Positions 33,901 to 43,711 of a DNA stretch of 64,000 nucleotides are shown piece by piece (the first letter of the stretch is position 1; each line of letters starts with the position of its first letter). Location of the stretch: contig CM055816.1 in NCBI GenBank assembly GCA_029582265.1, positions 3,688,698 through 3,752,697 of the forward strand, read 5' to 3'. This DNA is from Zoroaster sp. YZ-2022. Taxonomy: Eukaryota; Echinodermata; Asteroidea; Forcipulatida; Zoroasteridae. The translations under genes were made by a program, and so were the position numbers. The notes beneath the pieces are model-generated. The model ran no database searches, was not told where the DNA came from, and saw only the letters and a list, made by a program, of their open reading frames with translations.

Positions 33901-35087
33901 GGCCGGGAGCAACGGCGGGGCGCGAGCCGGCGGCCGCTGCTACTGGAGGACACCGAGGGGGCCTTCCCGACGGCTCCCAGCTGGCGGCGGGGGCCGACCG
34001 CCATCCCCCTCGAGCCCGTCCCAGAGTCGGGTCCCATCCGCTGGACTCTGAAATTTTTCCGATTTTGGGCTCGAGGACCACCTACCCCTATAGTAGACGT
34101 AACACCGACCCCGTTGGTAGTACCGAACACCTCTATCCAATTTGCGTCGAAAACTTGTCGAAGAAACACCGTGGGGTTCGGGCGCGGCTCTGGCCGTGGC
34201 TCCCGGCCGAGAGGACGAGGCCCTGCACGCTGGCTCGCGGTCCCCGCAGACGGGTCGACCCGAACGCAGCAGCGGGCACCGCCCGTGCTCCTCGGGCGAG
34301 AGGTCGCCCCTCGGACTCCGACTTGAGGTCGACCCGTCTGCGGGGACAGCGGGCCAGCGTACAAGGACTCCTCCTCTCGCCCGAGGAGCACAGGCGGTGC
34401 CCGCTGCTGCGTTCGGGTCGACCCGTCTGCGGGGACCGCAAACCAGCGTGCAGGGACTCGTCCTCTCGGCCGGGAGCCACGGCGGGGCCCGAGCCGGCGC
34501 CCGCTGCTACTGGAGGACACCGAGGGGGCCTTCCCGATGTCTCCCAGCTGGCGGCGGGGGCTGACCGCCATCCCCCTCGAGCCCGTCCCAGAGTTGGGTC
34601 CCGTCCGCTGGCCGGTGAAATTTTTTGCTATTTCGGGCTCGAGAACTACCTACCCCCTATAGTAGACGTAACACCCACCCCGTTGGTAGTACGGAACACC
34701 TCTATCCAATTTGCGTTGAAAACTTGTCGAAGAAACACCGTGGGGTTCGGGCCCCGGCTCGGGCCGTGGCTCCCGGCCGAGAGGACGAGTCCCTGCACGC
34801 TGGCTCGCGGTCCCGAGGGGGCCTTCCCGATGTCTCCCAGCTGGCGGCGGGGGCCGACCGCCATCCCCCTCCAGCCCGTCCGCTAGCCGGTGAAATTTTT
34901 CCTATTTCGGGCTGGAGGACTACCTACCCCCTATAGTAGACGTAACACCCACCCCGTTGGTAGTACGGAACACCTCTATCCAATTTGCGTTGAAAACTTG
35001 TCGAAGAAACACCGTGGGCTTTGCACGGCTGTTTCACCGTTTTAAAAGGCGCCCTCTTTCGGTTGATATTAGTCAGCGCGCATAATG
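30969..35087. mobile_element. GC-rich transposon with ~70 bp inverted ends and internal satellite (copy 1)
   Basis: The left end CATAATGAGC...CCAACAGAGGGCGCACTT...TGAAACAGCCGTG (30969-31042) is matched inverted at 35024-35087 (CACGGCTGTTTCACCG...AGGCGCCCTCTTT...GCGCATAATG). Between the ends lies only a ~570 bp tandem repeat. There is no transposase gene, so it would be non-autonomous. The same end sequence (TGAAACAGCCGTG) opens the second copy at 52328. Confidence 0.7.
31043..35023. repeat. ~570 bp GC-rich palindromic satellite (7 monomers)
   Basis: CCCTATAGTAGACGTAACAC recurs at about 31211, 31789, 32380, 32950, 33520, 34089, 34659 and 34932, a spacing of 569-591 bp with the last unit cut to ~270 bp. 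Each monomer has an AT-moderate part (GTAGTACGGAACACCTCTAT) and a ~350 bp very GC/CpG-rich part. In that part an ~88 bp arm (for example 32491-32577, GGCTCCCGGCCGAGAGGACG) reappears inverted ~115 bp later (32689-32776, CTCGTCCTCTCTGCCGGGAG), so each monomer can form a large hairpin. Long open frames on both strands (up to 585 codons) result from stop-poor GC sequence and a repeat length near a multiple of three. Confidence 0.9.
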
Positions 35088-36069
35088 ATGTCTATGACGT
35101 CATCCATGCATTGTATTTATAAACATTCCTTTTCGCGTCAACCGTTATATAAAGTGGCCTTGTCAAAAGCGATAACCTGATTGGTTGATAGAAAGTTTTA
35201 GATATGTAAATAGGTAAAATTATTTAAAAATATGTGACCTTCCGCCACCACCAAGCAGAAGTACGTTGGGGTCACGGAGTTAATGCGGGAGAAAGATACA
35301 CGTGATGCATACAGCCCGCATTGTGTCTGGACTGCTGTACATGTCGACGGACGATCACCAGACATTTTGTCTCATTTCTCTTAAACAAAAGTCACAACGG
35401 ACCCTAAAAACATGTCATCATCTCACAAGATGATGTACTTCAGGAAAAATTAACAAGTAAGTGTTGGACATTTTGTTTTGGATGATTTAAAGCTATGAAA
35501 AGTTTAGCATTTTTTGTAAACATTTCAACACCGTTTATACGTTTCACGTGCTTTCGCCCCAGTACAACTTCGCCCCTTAATTCCAATGAAGAATAAGATT
35601 CTACGGGGCGAGATTTGTAGGCGAACTGTCTATGTTAAAAACGAGATTTAGCACATGTTTATTGACGTTGAAAGTCATGATTTGTATAGCTCTTTGTTTG
35701 CTTCCATTCCTAACGTACCACAACATTTGGCTTCATCCCTACCACATCATTTGGTTTTGGTAATATTACCTGACAAAAAGAAAAGAAACAAACAGTACAC
35801 AGCCCACACATGACACTGCTATAGATATTTAAATATAATTTTTAAAAGTTTTTATAACTTTTATTGTTGTACATATGTAAAATACAGTATTATTAAAACG
35901 TATACAATAAACTTTTACCTAATTGTTAGAATGCCCCCCCCTGTGAGTCATAAGTTGCAAGTTGTGTTTGATGTATTCCAGAATGTCAAAACATTACACC
36001 ACGAATTTAGAAATACTTGTTTTAGAAATACTTGTTTTATAACTTGTTTTAATACTTGTTTTAATACTT
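35088..36069. other. Low-copy stretch with a possible 5' exon
   Basis: No genes are seen. A plus-strand donor-like AACAAGTAAGTG lies at about 35450 and could pair with the acceptor at 36656. Otherwise AT-rich. Confidence 0.35.
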
Positions 36070-36628
36070 GTGGAGTGTCGTGGCCGAGCGGCCGAGCGGT
36101 CTAGCGCACCGAACTCAAGTTCTGGTGTTGCCAGCAGCAGGGTGTGGGTTCGAGCCCCGGTCGTGACACTTGTGTCCTTGAGCAAGGTACTTAACCATAA
36201 TTGCTTCGTCCTTCGGATGGGACGTAAAGCCGTAGGTCCCGTGTGTTGTATAATGCACGTAAAGTGGATTGTCGTGCGGTCTAGCGCACTGAACTCAAGT
36301 TCTGGTGTTGCCAGCAGCAGAGTGTGGGTTCGAGTCCCGGCCGTGACACCTGTGTCCTTGAGCAAGACACTTAACCATAATTGCTTCTCTCCACCCAGGG
36401 GTTAAATGGGTACCTGTGAAGGCAGAGATGGTTTGCTCTATATGCGCTAGAAATGGCAGCAATTGAGCTGTATACTCCCCAGGGAGCTGAGATGGTTTCA
36501 GGAATGATTTATGAGCCTTATGAGCCTTATGAGCAGGGATAATAATATAATGCGCCTTGAGCGCCACTTAGTTGGTGGATACGTGCGCTATATAAATCTA
36601 TACATTATTATTATTATTATTATTATAA
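36070..36628 (+). mobile_element. Dimeric tRNA-derived SINE
   Basis: The head at 36075-36172 has box A-like TGGCCGAGCGG and box B GGGTTCGAGCCCC and resembles a Ser/Leu-type tRNA with a long variable arm. After CCTTGAGCAAGGTACTTAAC a second, shorter head (36273-36350, box B GGGTTCGAGTCCC) repeats the same sequence. The tail is CCTTGAGCAAGACACTTAAC, a ~200 bp body, GCGCTATATAAATC and a (TTA)n run at 36602-36627. The GAGCAAG-CACTTAAC block and CGCTATATAAA tail are familiar from SINEs of fish and marine invertebrates. Transcription would be by Pol III from the head. This is not a functional tRNA gene. Confidence 0.88.
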
Positions 36629-36656
36629 TTTGAATTTGCATTGGTTTATTTTGTAG

Positions 36657-36739
36657 GTTTCAAAGAATTCCAGGATGTTCAACTACGTGAGTGCTATTCA
36701 TCTTTCAGATGACACAGTCTGTATTGGTTTCGTAGAGCG
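36657..36739 (+). CDS. Candidate first coding exon
   Basis: Acceptor TTTATTTTGTAG/G and donor GAGCG/GTAAGT bound 83 bases. An ATG at 36675 opens MFNYVSAIHLSDDTVCIGFV, leaving the donor in phase 2. Short first exons of this shape occur in BEN-type and other TE-derived genes, but I recognise no family. Later exons are not found before the 12.6 kb insertion at 37794. Moderate splice evidence only. Confidence 0.35.
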
Positions 36740-36888
36740 GTAAGTTTTGGTTGAAGTTATTGTATTTTAAATGAACAGCTCAACTTTGGGTTATTATTAG
36801 CCCCATAATTAGTGCCATTCTGCCAATATTCTAGACTCTGTCTGACTCTTGGCCCTATGCCGATAAAAAACGGTACAATTTTTGCTTA

Positions 36889-37447
36889 AATTTTGCCCAC
36901 AATATTTACTTACATATGTTATGATGCTCGCCAGTAAAAAGAAAATCGGTATTCCACTCACTTTTTTTGTTGAAATTTATAGAGAATAGCTACTGCTTTA
37001 CCGACATCAGCCGCAATGATAAGTACTGATGCTCATGCGCACCGATACCACACTATGACCTCATGCGACCTGCATTTTTCGTTATTGATGGTCGCGCAAC
37101 TGAAAACTTGACCCGTGATCATAAAAAACAAAGTTTATAGTTAACGCTGAGGCATCTTTGATTAGTAGCCAAAGACGCTGGCGATCATCAGAGTTCGACG
37201 ATCATCATCACGTCGCCACCAGACTAGACCGTGCACATACTACAAACATATATACACACACGGATAACTAACTACACTGGGGCAAACTGACGTATCAGCG
37301 CACATGCGCATGGCGGCTGATGAGGTTTAAACGTGTCGGTAAAGTAGTAGCAATTCTCCACAAATTTTACCAAATCAATCAGGTGGAATGCCTTTTTTTG
37401 TACTGGCAAGCATTATAGAATAGGTAAGTAAACATTGTGGGCAAAAA
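36889..37447. mobile_element. ~560 bp MITE with ~130 bp imperfect inverted ends
   Basis: Left arm landmarks TTTTGCCCACAATATTTACT, ATGATGCTCGCCAGTA, GGTATTCCAC and GCTTTACCGACATCAGCCGC recur inverted on the right (GCGGCTGATGAGG, GTCGGTAAAGTAGTAGCAAT, GTGGAATGCC, TACTGGCAAGCATTAT, AGTAAACATTGTGGGCAAAA). No coding sequence. The spacer is ~290 bp. Confidence 0.75.
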
Positions 37448-37643
37448 CACTCGGTATACAGCTTGTGCATAGCTGTGGAACTCCCAGTGGGAGTCCTGTA
37501 TGGGGGACTTTATTTCTTCACGGGGAATTTTGTGGAAACTTATGTACTGTTCCTGTGCAAATATTGCAAACTCTGTGGAACGCATGTAAAAAATGAATAT
37601 TGTGGAATTTGCAGGAAGATGATATTTTCATTTTGCTTATACT
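37448..37643. other. Short low-copy stretch
   Basis: Between the MITE and the interrupted transposase-like frame. A short open frame with paired cysteines (CKYCKLCGTHVKNEYCGICR) is visible on the plus strand but has no support as a gene. Confidence 0.3.
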
Positions 37644-37793
37644 TTATTTAATTTTTAATTGTAATTTTTTTTTTGCAGGCTTGATGAGTTTTGACCGCAC
37701 TTCTGGTGCGGTACTGATGTGATGCTGCCTCATCATGGACATCAGTCGCTCCAGGTCATCCCGCATACCATTGACGATTCTCCCTGTGCGGTT
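37644..37793 (-). pseudogene. 3' piece of the transposase-like frame interrupted by the 12.6 kb element
   Basis: The minus strand reads GRIVNGMRDDLERLMSMMRQ then HHISTAPEVRSKLIKPAKKK, to a stop at 37644. Its upstream continuation lies at the far side of the element (50431-50490 minus). Removing the element and one TSD copy leaves a single open frame, and the same family occurs at 28861-29020 plus. The basic C-terminus fits a nuclear DNA-binding protein. RAG1-like/Transib-type identity is a hypothesis. Confidence 0.5.
37788..37793. repeat. 6 bp target-site duplication, left copy (GCGGTT)
   Basis: Identical to 50425-50430. It abuts the first base of the inverted repeat (AGTAGTATATGTGGAGC). Six-base duplications are the rule for Maverick/Polinton-type integration. 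Confidence 0.88.
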
Positions 37794-38505
37794 AGTAGTA
37801 TATGTGGAGCAAATCTGTCCTCTTTGTGGCGGTGGAATGTGCAGTTTTGTGTGCAGTGATTTTGTGCAGTTTGTAACGGCAATGAACCACAGTCCACCAC
37901 AGTGCAGTGGAGGAATGTAGAGCAGATTTGCACTTTGTTGTGGTGGGTGCACTTTGTGGTGGTGGAGCACCATAATTTTTATTTTTTTCATTTTTTATTT
38001 ATTTTATTTTTTTTTATTTTTTTATTTTTTATGACGTCATTTCGGCCAAGTAAAAAAAATAATTGTGTTACCACTGCTCCACCACTGCTCCACAACAAAG
38101 TGCAAATCTGCTCTACATTCCTCCACTGCACTGTGGTGGACTGTGGTTCATTACCGTTACAAACTGCACAAAATCACTGCACACAAAACTGCACATTCCA
38201 CCGCCACAAAGAGGACAGATTTGCTCCACATATGATTGAAAAAAAAAATCTTTTTTTTTTTCAATTTTTTTTCTTTTTCAACCACAATTTTACCACTGCA
38301 CACAACTGCACACAAAATACTGCACACAACTGTGCACTACTCCCGCCACACAAACTGCACACAAAATACTGCACACAACTGTACACAAAATACTGCACAC
38401 AACTGCGCACTACTCCCTCCACACAAACTGCACACAACATTAAAGGTGGAGGTGTGCAGTTTGTGTGGTGGAGGGAGTAGTGCGCAAGCGCAGCATATTG
38501 ATGAC
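37794..38505 (+). repeat. Left terminal inverted repeat (~710 bp), itself palindromic
   Basis: It matches 49680-50424 inverted. A ~125 bp block (37808-37935, with GGTGGAATGTGCAGTTTTGT) is repeated inverted inside the same TIR at 38096-38222, around a TGACGTCA core at 38031, so one end alone can fold. The inner part holds direct repeats of ACTGCACACAAAATACTGCA (38299-38430). Open frames here are shadows. Confidence 0.9.
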
Positions 38506-38948
38506 TGGTGTGTGCCTGGCGCGCGCGTGGAGGTGTGCAGTTTGTGTGGTGGAGGGCACCACACCACTTTTGAACACTTTTACATTTCGCGGCAAATAGC
38601 GGACCGTACCATTTATTTTGTGTGAAGGGAATGATAACTTAGATAGTTAATGTTTGGTGTGATAAAAAAGCCTAACGATTACCGAATATTGGTGGCATGA
38701 CATATGAGCCGATGTTGTTGCTTAGATTTAGAACGAAAATCATTTAACAGGGCTTTAGTTTTTGTTATTTTACTTTATTTGTTTATTTATTTATATATGG
38801 AACTCCCTTGGGGTGAATGGTTTGATCTTTGTTGCATCGTTATTTTTCAACAACAATGAGACAACATCGTGCGTTATGCAATCACTTTTGCGTTGCTCAT
38901 GTAAAGCATAGGACTGTGTAGATATCATCTGGCAGATAATCAGCAAAG

Positions 38949-39212
38949 ATGGATAGCAGAAATGAATTTTTTTTTAGTCCCGATCCTACATCATCTGAAC
39001 TAGATGAAATGAACGAATTGAATTGGCCATTTTCGAGTCAGGATCCAACGCTGTCGCAGCAAGAAGCTATGCAACGGATAGCCGATGACGAGCTGCTGAA
39101 AGATGAATACTGGCCCTTTAACAGTCCACACCCTACTGCATCGCAGCAGGAGGCAGTCCAACAAATAGCAGATGAACTGTTAGGAGAAGACGTGAACTGT
39201 TCTTCTGATGAG
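38949..39212 (+). CDS. PolB gene exon 1: acidic N-terminus with two internal repeats
   Basis: 88 codons from ATG 38949 to GAG/GTAGGA. It contains an internal duplication: WPFSSQDPTLSQQEAMQRIA followed by WPFNSPHPTASQQEAVQQIA about 29 residues later. Composition is acidic and low in complexity, suggesting a disordered tail. No catalytic role is inferred. The next exon is in phase. Confidence 0.6.
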
Positions 39213-39366
39213 GTAGGAAGATTTCATTTTCTTTTCTTTGTATTTTCTTGTAGATGAGACAACCTCATCACATAAAATCATTAACGTTAAAATTAGGTCT
39301 GACTACACGACATAGGATATTTTAGTATTAGTCTATTGTTGTTTTTAAATATTGATAAGAGGTCTG

Positions 39367-39480
39367 AGCATGGGTGGAGGCATGTTGATATCATGTGATA
39401 CGATTAAAGGGGGGGTAGTGGGCATGGGTGGAGGCATGTTGATATAATTTGATACGCTTAAAGAGGGTAGGGTTACGCTA
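39367..39480 (+). repeat. Tandem duplication (~57 bp) in PolB intron 1
   Basis: GCATGGGTGGAGGCATGTTG followed by ATAT...GATACG..TTAAAG occurs twice (about 39368 and 39425). The rest of the 537 bp intron is unremarkable. Confidence 0.6.
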
Positions 39481-39749
39481 TGTTTTGTCAAGAATGTAGG
39501 TATAGTCCATCAAAAAAAAATCACCAAATGAGGGCGCCCTTCCTTTTACTATTTTGAATGCATAGAGGTGGGGTTACGCTATTTATTTATTTAATATATT
39601 TATTTATTTATTGTATAAATATTATTATTTTTAAGCATGTAGCGGCGGTCTATTAAAAGGAATGGCTTTTACTGAAGTTTTAGGATGCCGGGAAAGATGT
39701 ATATTATTGTGTATTGTATTGATTATTGTATTGTTTATTATTTCAATAG

Positions 39750-39842
39750 GAAGAGGAGAACAGTCCGTTTGTATGGGCTGTCCGTCGTCCAAGTGATGCG
39801 TTCAGACAGTGCTATGAAGAACTGAGCGAGCCCGAACCAATG
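39750..39842 (+). CDS. PolB gene exon 2
   Basis: 31 codons between TTTCAATAG/ and ATG/GTAAAT: EEENSPFVWAVRRPSDAFRQ then CYEELSEPEPM. Phase 0 on both sides. The following 249 bp intron is also open in the same frame (see the GAT repeat). Confidence 0.6.
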
Positions 39843-39853
39843 GTAAATTGTGC

Positions 39854-40031
<178 letters not shown>

Positions 40032-40091
40032 CACGTACTAATGTTTATATTAATATATGCGTATTTTTATTTATTTATTTTTCATGTAAAG

Positions 40092-40343
40092 AGCATTGAC
40101 GAAGATTCTCCTGAAGACGTACCAGCGTCTCCTCCCCGTGTAGCTGAAGATGTACCAGCGTCTCCTTCCCGTGTAGCTGAAGATGTACCAGCGTCTCCTC
40201 CCCGTGTAGCTGAAGATGTACCAGCGTCTCCTTCCCGTGTAGCTGAAGATGTACCAGCGTCTCCTCCCCGTGTAGCTGAAGATGTACCAGCGTCTCCTTC
40301 CCGTGTGGCTGAAGAATTGGCAGCCCGACCTCGAGTTCCAATG
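40092..40343 (+). CDS. PolB gene exon 3: Pro/Ser decapeptide repeats
   Basis: 84 codons between CATGTAAAG/ and ATG/GTGAGT. Six copies of a ten-residue repeat (EDVPASPPRV/AEDVPASPSR) alternate PP and PS in a 60 bp higher-order unit (40107-40316). This looks like a disordered linker of the kind that expands by slippage. Phase 0. Confidence 0.65.
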
Positions 40344-40467
40344 GTGAGTGGAACTGAGACGAATTTAAATTTTGAAATAACTTTTGTAAAACTTAAATTA
40401 TCAAAAATGTTTTATACAAGGCCCCGTAGTATTTTTGAAAATTTTTTCTTTTCTTTTTTTCGTGCAG

Positions 40468-41171
40468 AATGATGTTTCTACCAATAATCTTTTCCAGTGT
40501 TCACACTGTGAAAAAACATTCACGCGCACAGACAGCCTAAAGCGGCATGAAAAGAAACACAAAAAACATCAAGCTTTGTCCTGTTCAACCTGTGAAAAAT
40601 CCTTCAGTCGAATGGACAGTCTAAATAGACATAGGAAAAATCATCCGTCAGGTTCGTGCGACAAGAGAGGGCAATTAGTGAAGAATCGAATTCCCAAGGT
40701 AAAGGGAAATTGTAAAGTGAAGCGGCCCTCTTGCTTAGTCTGTGGGAAGTTGTTCACCAGAAGATCCACAATGAGGAGGCATCGTAACAAATACTGCCCC
40801 AGCATTAAAGATAAACTGGAGCGACCATCAACTATAGATGCACCTCTTCCAACACCAACGCCACATGTACCACCACCTGTGGAAGCCCCGTCGCCACCAC
40901 CCGCAGAACCCCTATCCCCAAATCGCTCACAACATCCCCCAGATCAATGGGATGACCTTCATGAGGACCCGAATTTGTATGATGAAGTGGTACTTGATGA
41001 TGAGGAGGCTGCAGACATCCAGTTGCTAGTGCAGACCAACTGGTCATGCATACGAACTCATCATTCAACCGGCCGCTCAATTCAGGATATATACAATTTC
41101 CGAATGTTTGGCCTTCGTGGTTTCACCGTTGAAGATGCCCTTGCGTTTTTTTCCAACGCCTCCGATGCCGG
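40468..41171 (+). CDS. PolB gene exon 4, 5' part: three C2H2 zinc fingers and Pro-rich linker
   Basis: After TTTTCGTGCAG/ the frame reads NDVSTNNL and then three fingers: CSHCEKTFTRTDSLKRHEKK, CSTCEKSFSRMDSLNRHRKN and CLVCGKLFTRRSTMRRHRNK (the third ending with a Cys). A proline-rich linker (HVPPPVEAPSPPPAEPLSPN) and an acidic patch precede the conserved start of the polymerase N-terminal region (WSCIRTHHSTGRSIQDIYNF). The fingers probably bind DNA, perhaps the element ends. The frame breaks at a T7 run at about 41150 and a stop follows at 41173. Confidence 0.75.
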
Positions 41172-41991
41172 GTGAAGGTGAACCTCTCCTTCGGTGTTGT
41201 GTTGAGACATACCGAGACGGGATCATTAAGGTACTTCCATGCAAGTCACAACAACGCCCGCCTTTTCCCGTCGCCTGCGTTTATATCATCCCAAGAGGAT
41301 CTCGACCACCTAGTTAGGCAAGTCCAGGAAGCTGATGTGCTTCATTTTGGTATGCTGCAGCGACCGGACACGAAATGGACCGTTGCCCACGTCACCAACA
41401 TGACGGTGTACGTCAACAAGCTTAGGACATTCCCAATTGGTGCACCAACAGAAGATCTTCCTGCCTTTGTCAAAAACAACGAAGGGCTTGTCAGCCTCGT
41501 GAAAAATTACAGAGATGGTCAGCGGTTCAACAACAAGTATTGTTTTTCCGATGCCTAGCGTTGCATCGAGGGCCGACATCCGAGCCTTGGAAAGGCCAAC
41601 CCAAACCCTGATCGAAGAGTATAAGCGTGAGACAGGTAGGCAACATATTGCCGGGGTGACACTAGACGACCTATCTCAGCTGGAGAAAATATTCAAGGTC
41701 AACATACAAGTCTATTCACTCATCCCTGCGGAGATTGACGAGGAACAAGATGGAGATCCGGTCGGAGCAGAACAGCACGACGAACCACATCGCCATATCT
41801 TCGCAGAATTGGTAAGACGGAGTCACCGTCGCTACAATAACACCCTGACCCTCAACTTATGTGGCCGACACTTTTCTTACGTCCGGGACCGGAAAAAGTA
41901 CAGCCGGTGTTACACCTGCACAAAGTGTAACACTGCATTCACCCGGTCAAATAATCTGCATCGACACGAAGTCACCTGCGATACGAATTAA
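41172..41991 (+). pseudogene. PolB gene, N-terminal conserved region (frame-broken)
   Basis: Two overlapping frames: 41172-41558 (KVNLSFGVVLRHTETGSLRY, FISSQEDLDHLVRQ) and about 41560-41991 (ALERPTQTLIEEYK, LDDLSQLEKIFKVNIQVYSL). It ends in a zinc-binding block SRCYTCTKCNTAFTRSNNLH with RHEVTC, a further C2H2-like unit. I recognise this region as the usual N-terminal part of zinc-finger PolB proteins of animal mobile elements. Two shifts sit at T5 and G3 runs between 41533 and 41565. Confidence 0.65.
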
Positions 41992-42044
41992 AGCACCAAT
42001 TTCCCGGTGGTGCCTATCACATACCACGCACTGTATTCGACAGG

Positions 42045-42761
42045 TTGGCCGAGAAAGGGATCGAGGTGAACAAAGATAATCGGTACTACCCATACCGCGC
42101 AACATTTGACTTTGAGAGCTACTTTCAGCCTGTACCGCGAGAAAACCAGCCCAAGGCAGACAAGCTGCACTGGGAACGCCAGCACGTACCTTTGAGCGTC
42201 AGTGTTTCAAGCAATGTCCCAGACTTCGAAGCTCCCCGATGTTTCGTGACACAAGGAAACTCCAATACCCTAGTTTCAGAGATGGTGGACTACCTCCAGC
42301 AGATCAGTGAGTCCGCCTACATATGCCTGCTGGAAAAGTTTGAGGGGGTGTTCCAGGAAATCGACGACCTGATTCATAGCGAAAACGACGGACACACCAT
42401 AGCAGAAAACGACCATGATGCGGAAGCTACAGAAGAAGCAACCCACAAGAAAACCCCCCTGGAAAAGCTGAAAGAAGAACTGGAGAGATTTCTGATGGAA
42501 TTGCCGGTTCTTGGCTTCAACTCAGGTTCTTACGATTTCAACCTCGTCAAACGATACTTGTACTCAGAGTTACAGCGCACGGATCCCATCGACTTCATTA
42601 TCAAAAGGACAGGAACCTACATGGCCGTCAAGACCACAAGACTTAAATTCCTTGACATCACGAACTACTTGGCACCCGGCTGCAGCTACGCCAAATTCTT
42701 GAAGGCCTATGACTGCTGTGAAGAAAAGGGTGTTTCCCATACGAGTGGATGGACGACCTAG
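42045..42761 (+). pseudogene. PolB gene, 3'-5' exonuclease domain part 1
   Basis: Contains FDFESYF (about 42106), the Exo I motif with Asp/Glu, and GFNSGSYDFNLVKRYL (about 42510), the Exo II motif. A long acidic and Lys-rich insert (ENDHDAEATEEATHKKTPLE) lies between. ITNYLAPGCSYAKFLKAY follows, as in family members. The proofreading role is inferred from the motifs. A break near 42740 leads into the next frame. Confidence 0.75.
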
Positions 42762-43588
42762 ACAAACTGAACGCCACAGAACTACCTCCTCACGGAGACT
42801 TTTACAGTAAACTTAAGAGCGGAAACATCAGCCAGGCCGACTACAATGCTTGTCGTCAAATATGGGAAGACCTTAAGATGAGCACCATAAGAGATTTTCT
42901 GGTATGGTACAACAACCGCGACGTTGTCCCATTTCTCGAGGCCATCCAGAAAATGTTCAATTTCTACCAAGACAAGGGAATGGACATGTTCAAATCAGCT
43001 ATCTCCGTGCCAGGGCTTTCTCTACAGTACATGTTCCTGACGCTCCCACATGAAGTCTATTTTTCTCTCTTCGACGAGAAGAACAAGGATGTGTACTACA
43101 CCCTAAAGAACAACATTGTGGGTGGTCCCTCCATTGTTTTTCACCGCTACCATGAGCGACAGAAGACTGTCATCCGCGGTGGACCCAAATCTTGCCAAAA
43201 GATTGTTGGGTTCGACGCCAACGCCCTGTACGTCTGGTCCCTGATGCAAGATGTGCCATCTGGAGTATTCGTAAGAAGAAAATCCGGAAACGACTTCAAA
43301 CCTCAAATCGGTCTGCGACGAGGAGTGATGGCAGCAGAGTGGTTGGAATGGGAGTCTCGAGTCCGGGATGTGCACATCCGCCACGGATTTAACGACACCG
43401 AATACCGCATCGGCCCACGAAAAATTCCCGTAGACGGGTACAACATAGAGTCACAAACAGTCTTCCAGTTCCATGGTTGTTTTTGGCATGGGCATCGCTG
43501 TCCCTCAACACGAAAGACTTCAATCTGGTCAGACAGATGCCAAACAAAGATCTTCTGGCCCAGACAAAGGAGACTTCCGCCTACATAA
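42749..43588 (+). pseudogene. PolB gene, Exo III, motif A and nuclease-like insert
   Basis: FLVWYNNRDVVPF (about 42895) fits Exo III (Y-x3-D). GFDANALYVWSLMQDVPSG (about 43207) is polymerase motif A with the metal-binding Asp. FQFHGCFWHGHRCP (about 43465) is the Gly-Cys-x-x-His-Gly block found in many mobile-element polymerases, which I relate to a VSR/restriction-endonuclease-like insert. That assignment is less certain. The frame shifts near 43490; NTKDFNLVRQMPNKDLLAQT continues in another frame. Confidence 0.75.
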
Positions 43589-43711
43589 TTAGCCAAGGCT
43601 ATCATCTGGTTGAAATGTGGAGTGTGATTGGTATGAAGCTAACAAAAGAGGAATCCTGCCCTGCCGGCGTACCTAGCGTCCGTACGCCTACCTCATCATC
43701 GCCAGAAGACC

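Noticed and set aside
31029..34886. Very long Arg/Ser/Gly-rich open frames on both strands
   Set aside because: They are open in several frames at once, repeat every ~190 codons and lie wholly in the palindromic GC satellite, so they are composition artefacts.
36075..36172. Functional Ser/Leu tRNA gene
   Set aside because: It is tRNA-like but embedded in a SINE with a second head, body and TTA tail, and the stems are degraded.
37902..38625. Frames of 129-192 codons in the left TIR (Cys/His/Thr-rich)
   Set aside because: They are translations of TGCACACAA-type direct repeats inside the terminal repeat; mirrored frames appear in the right TIR.
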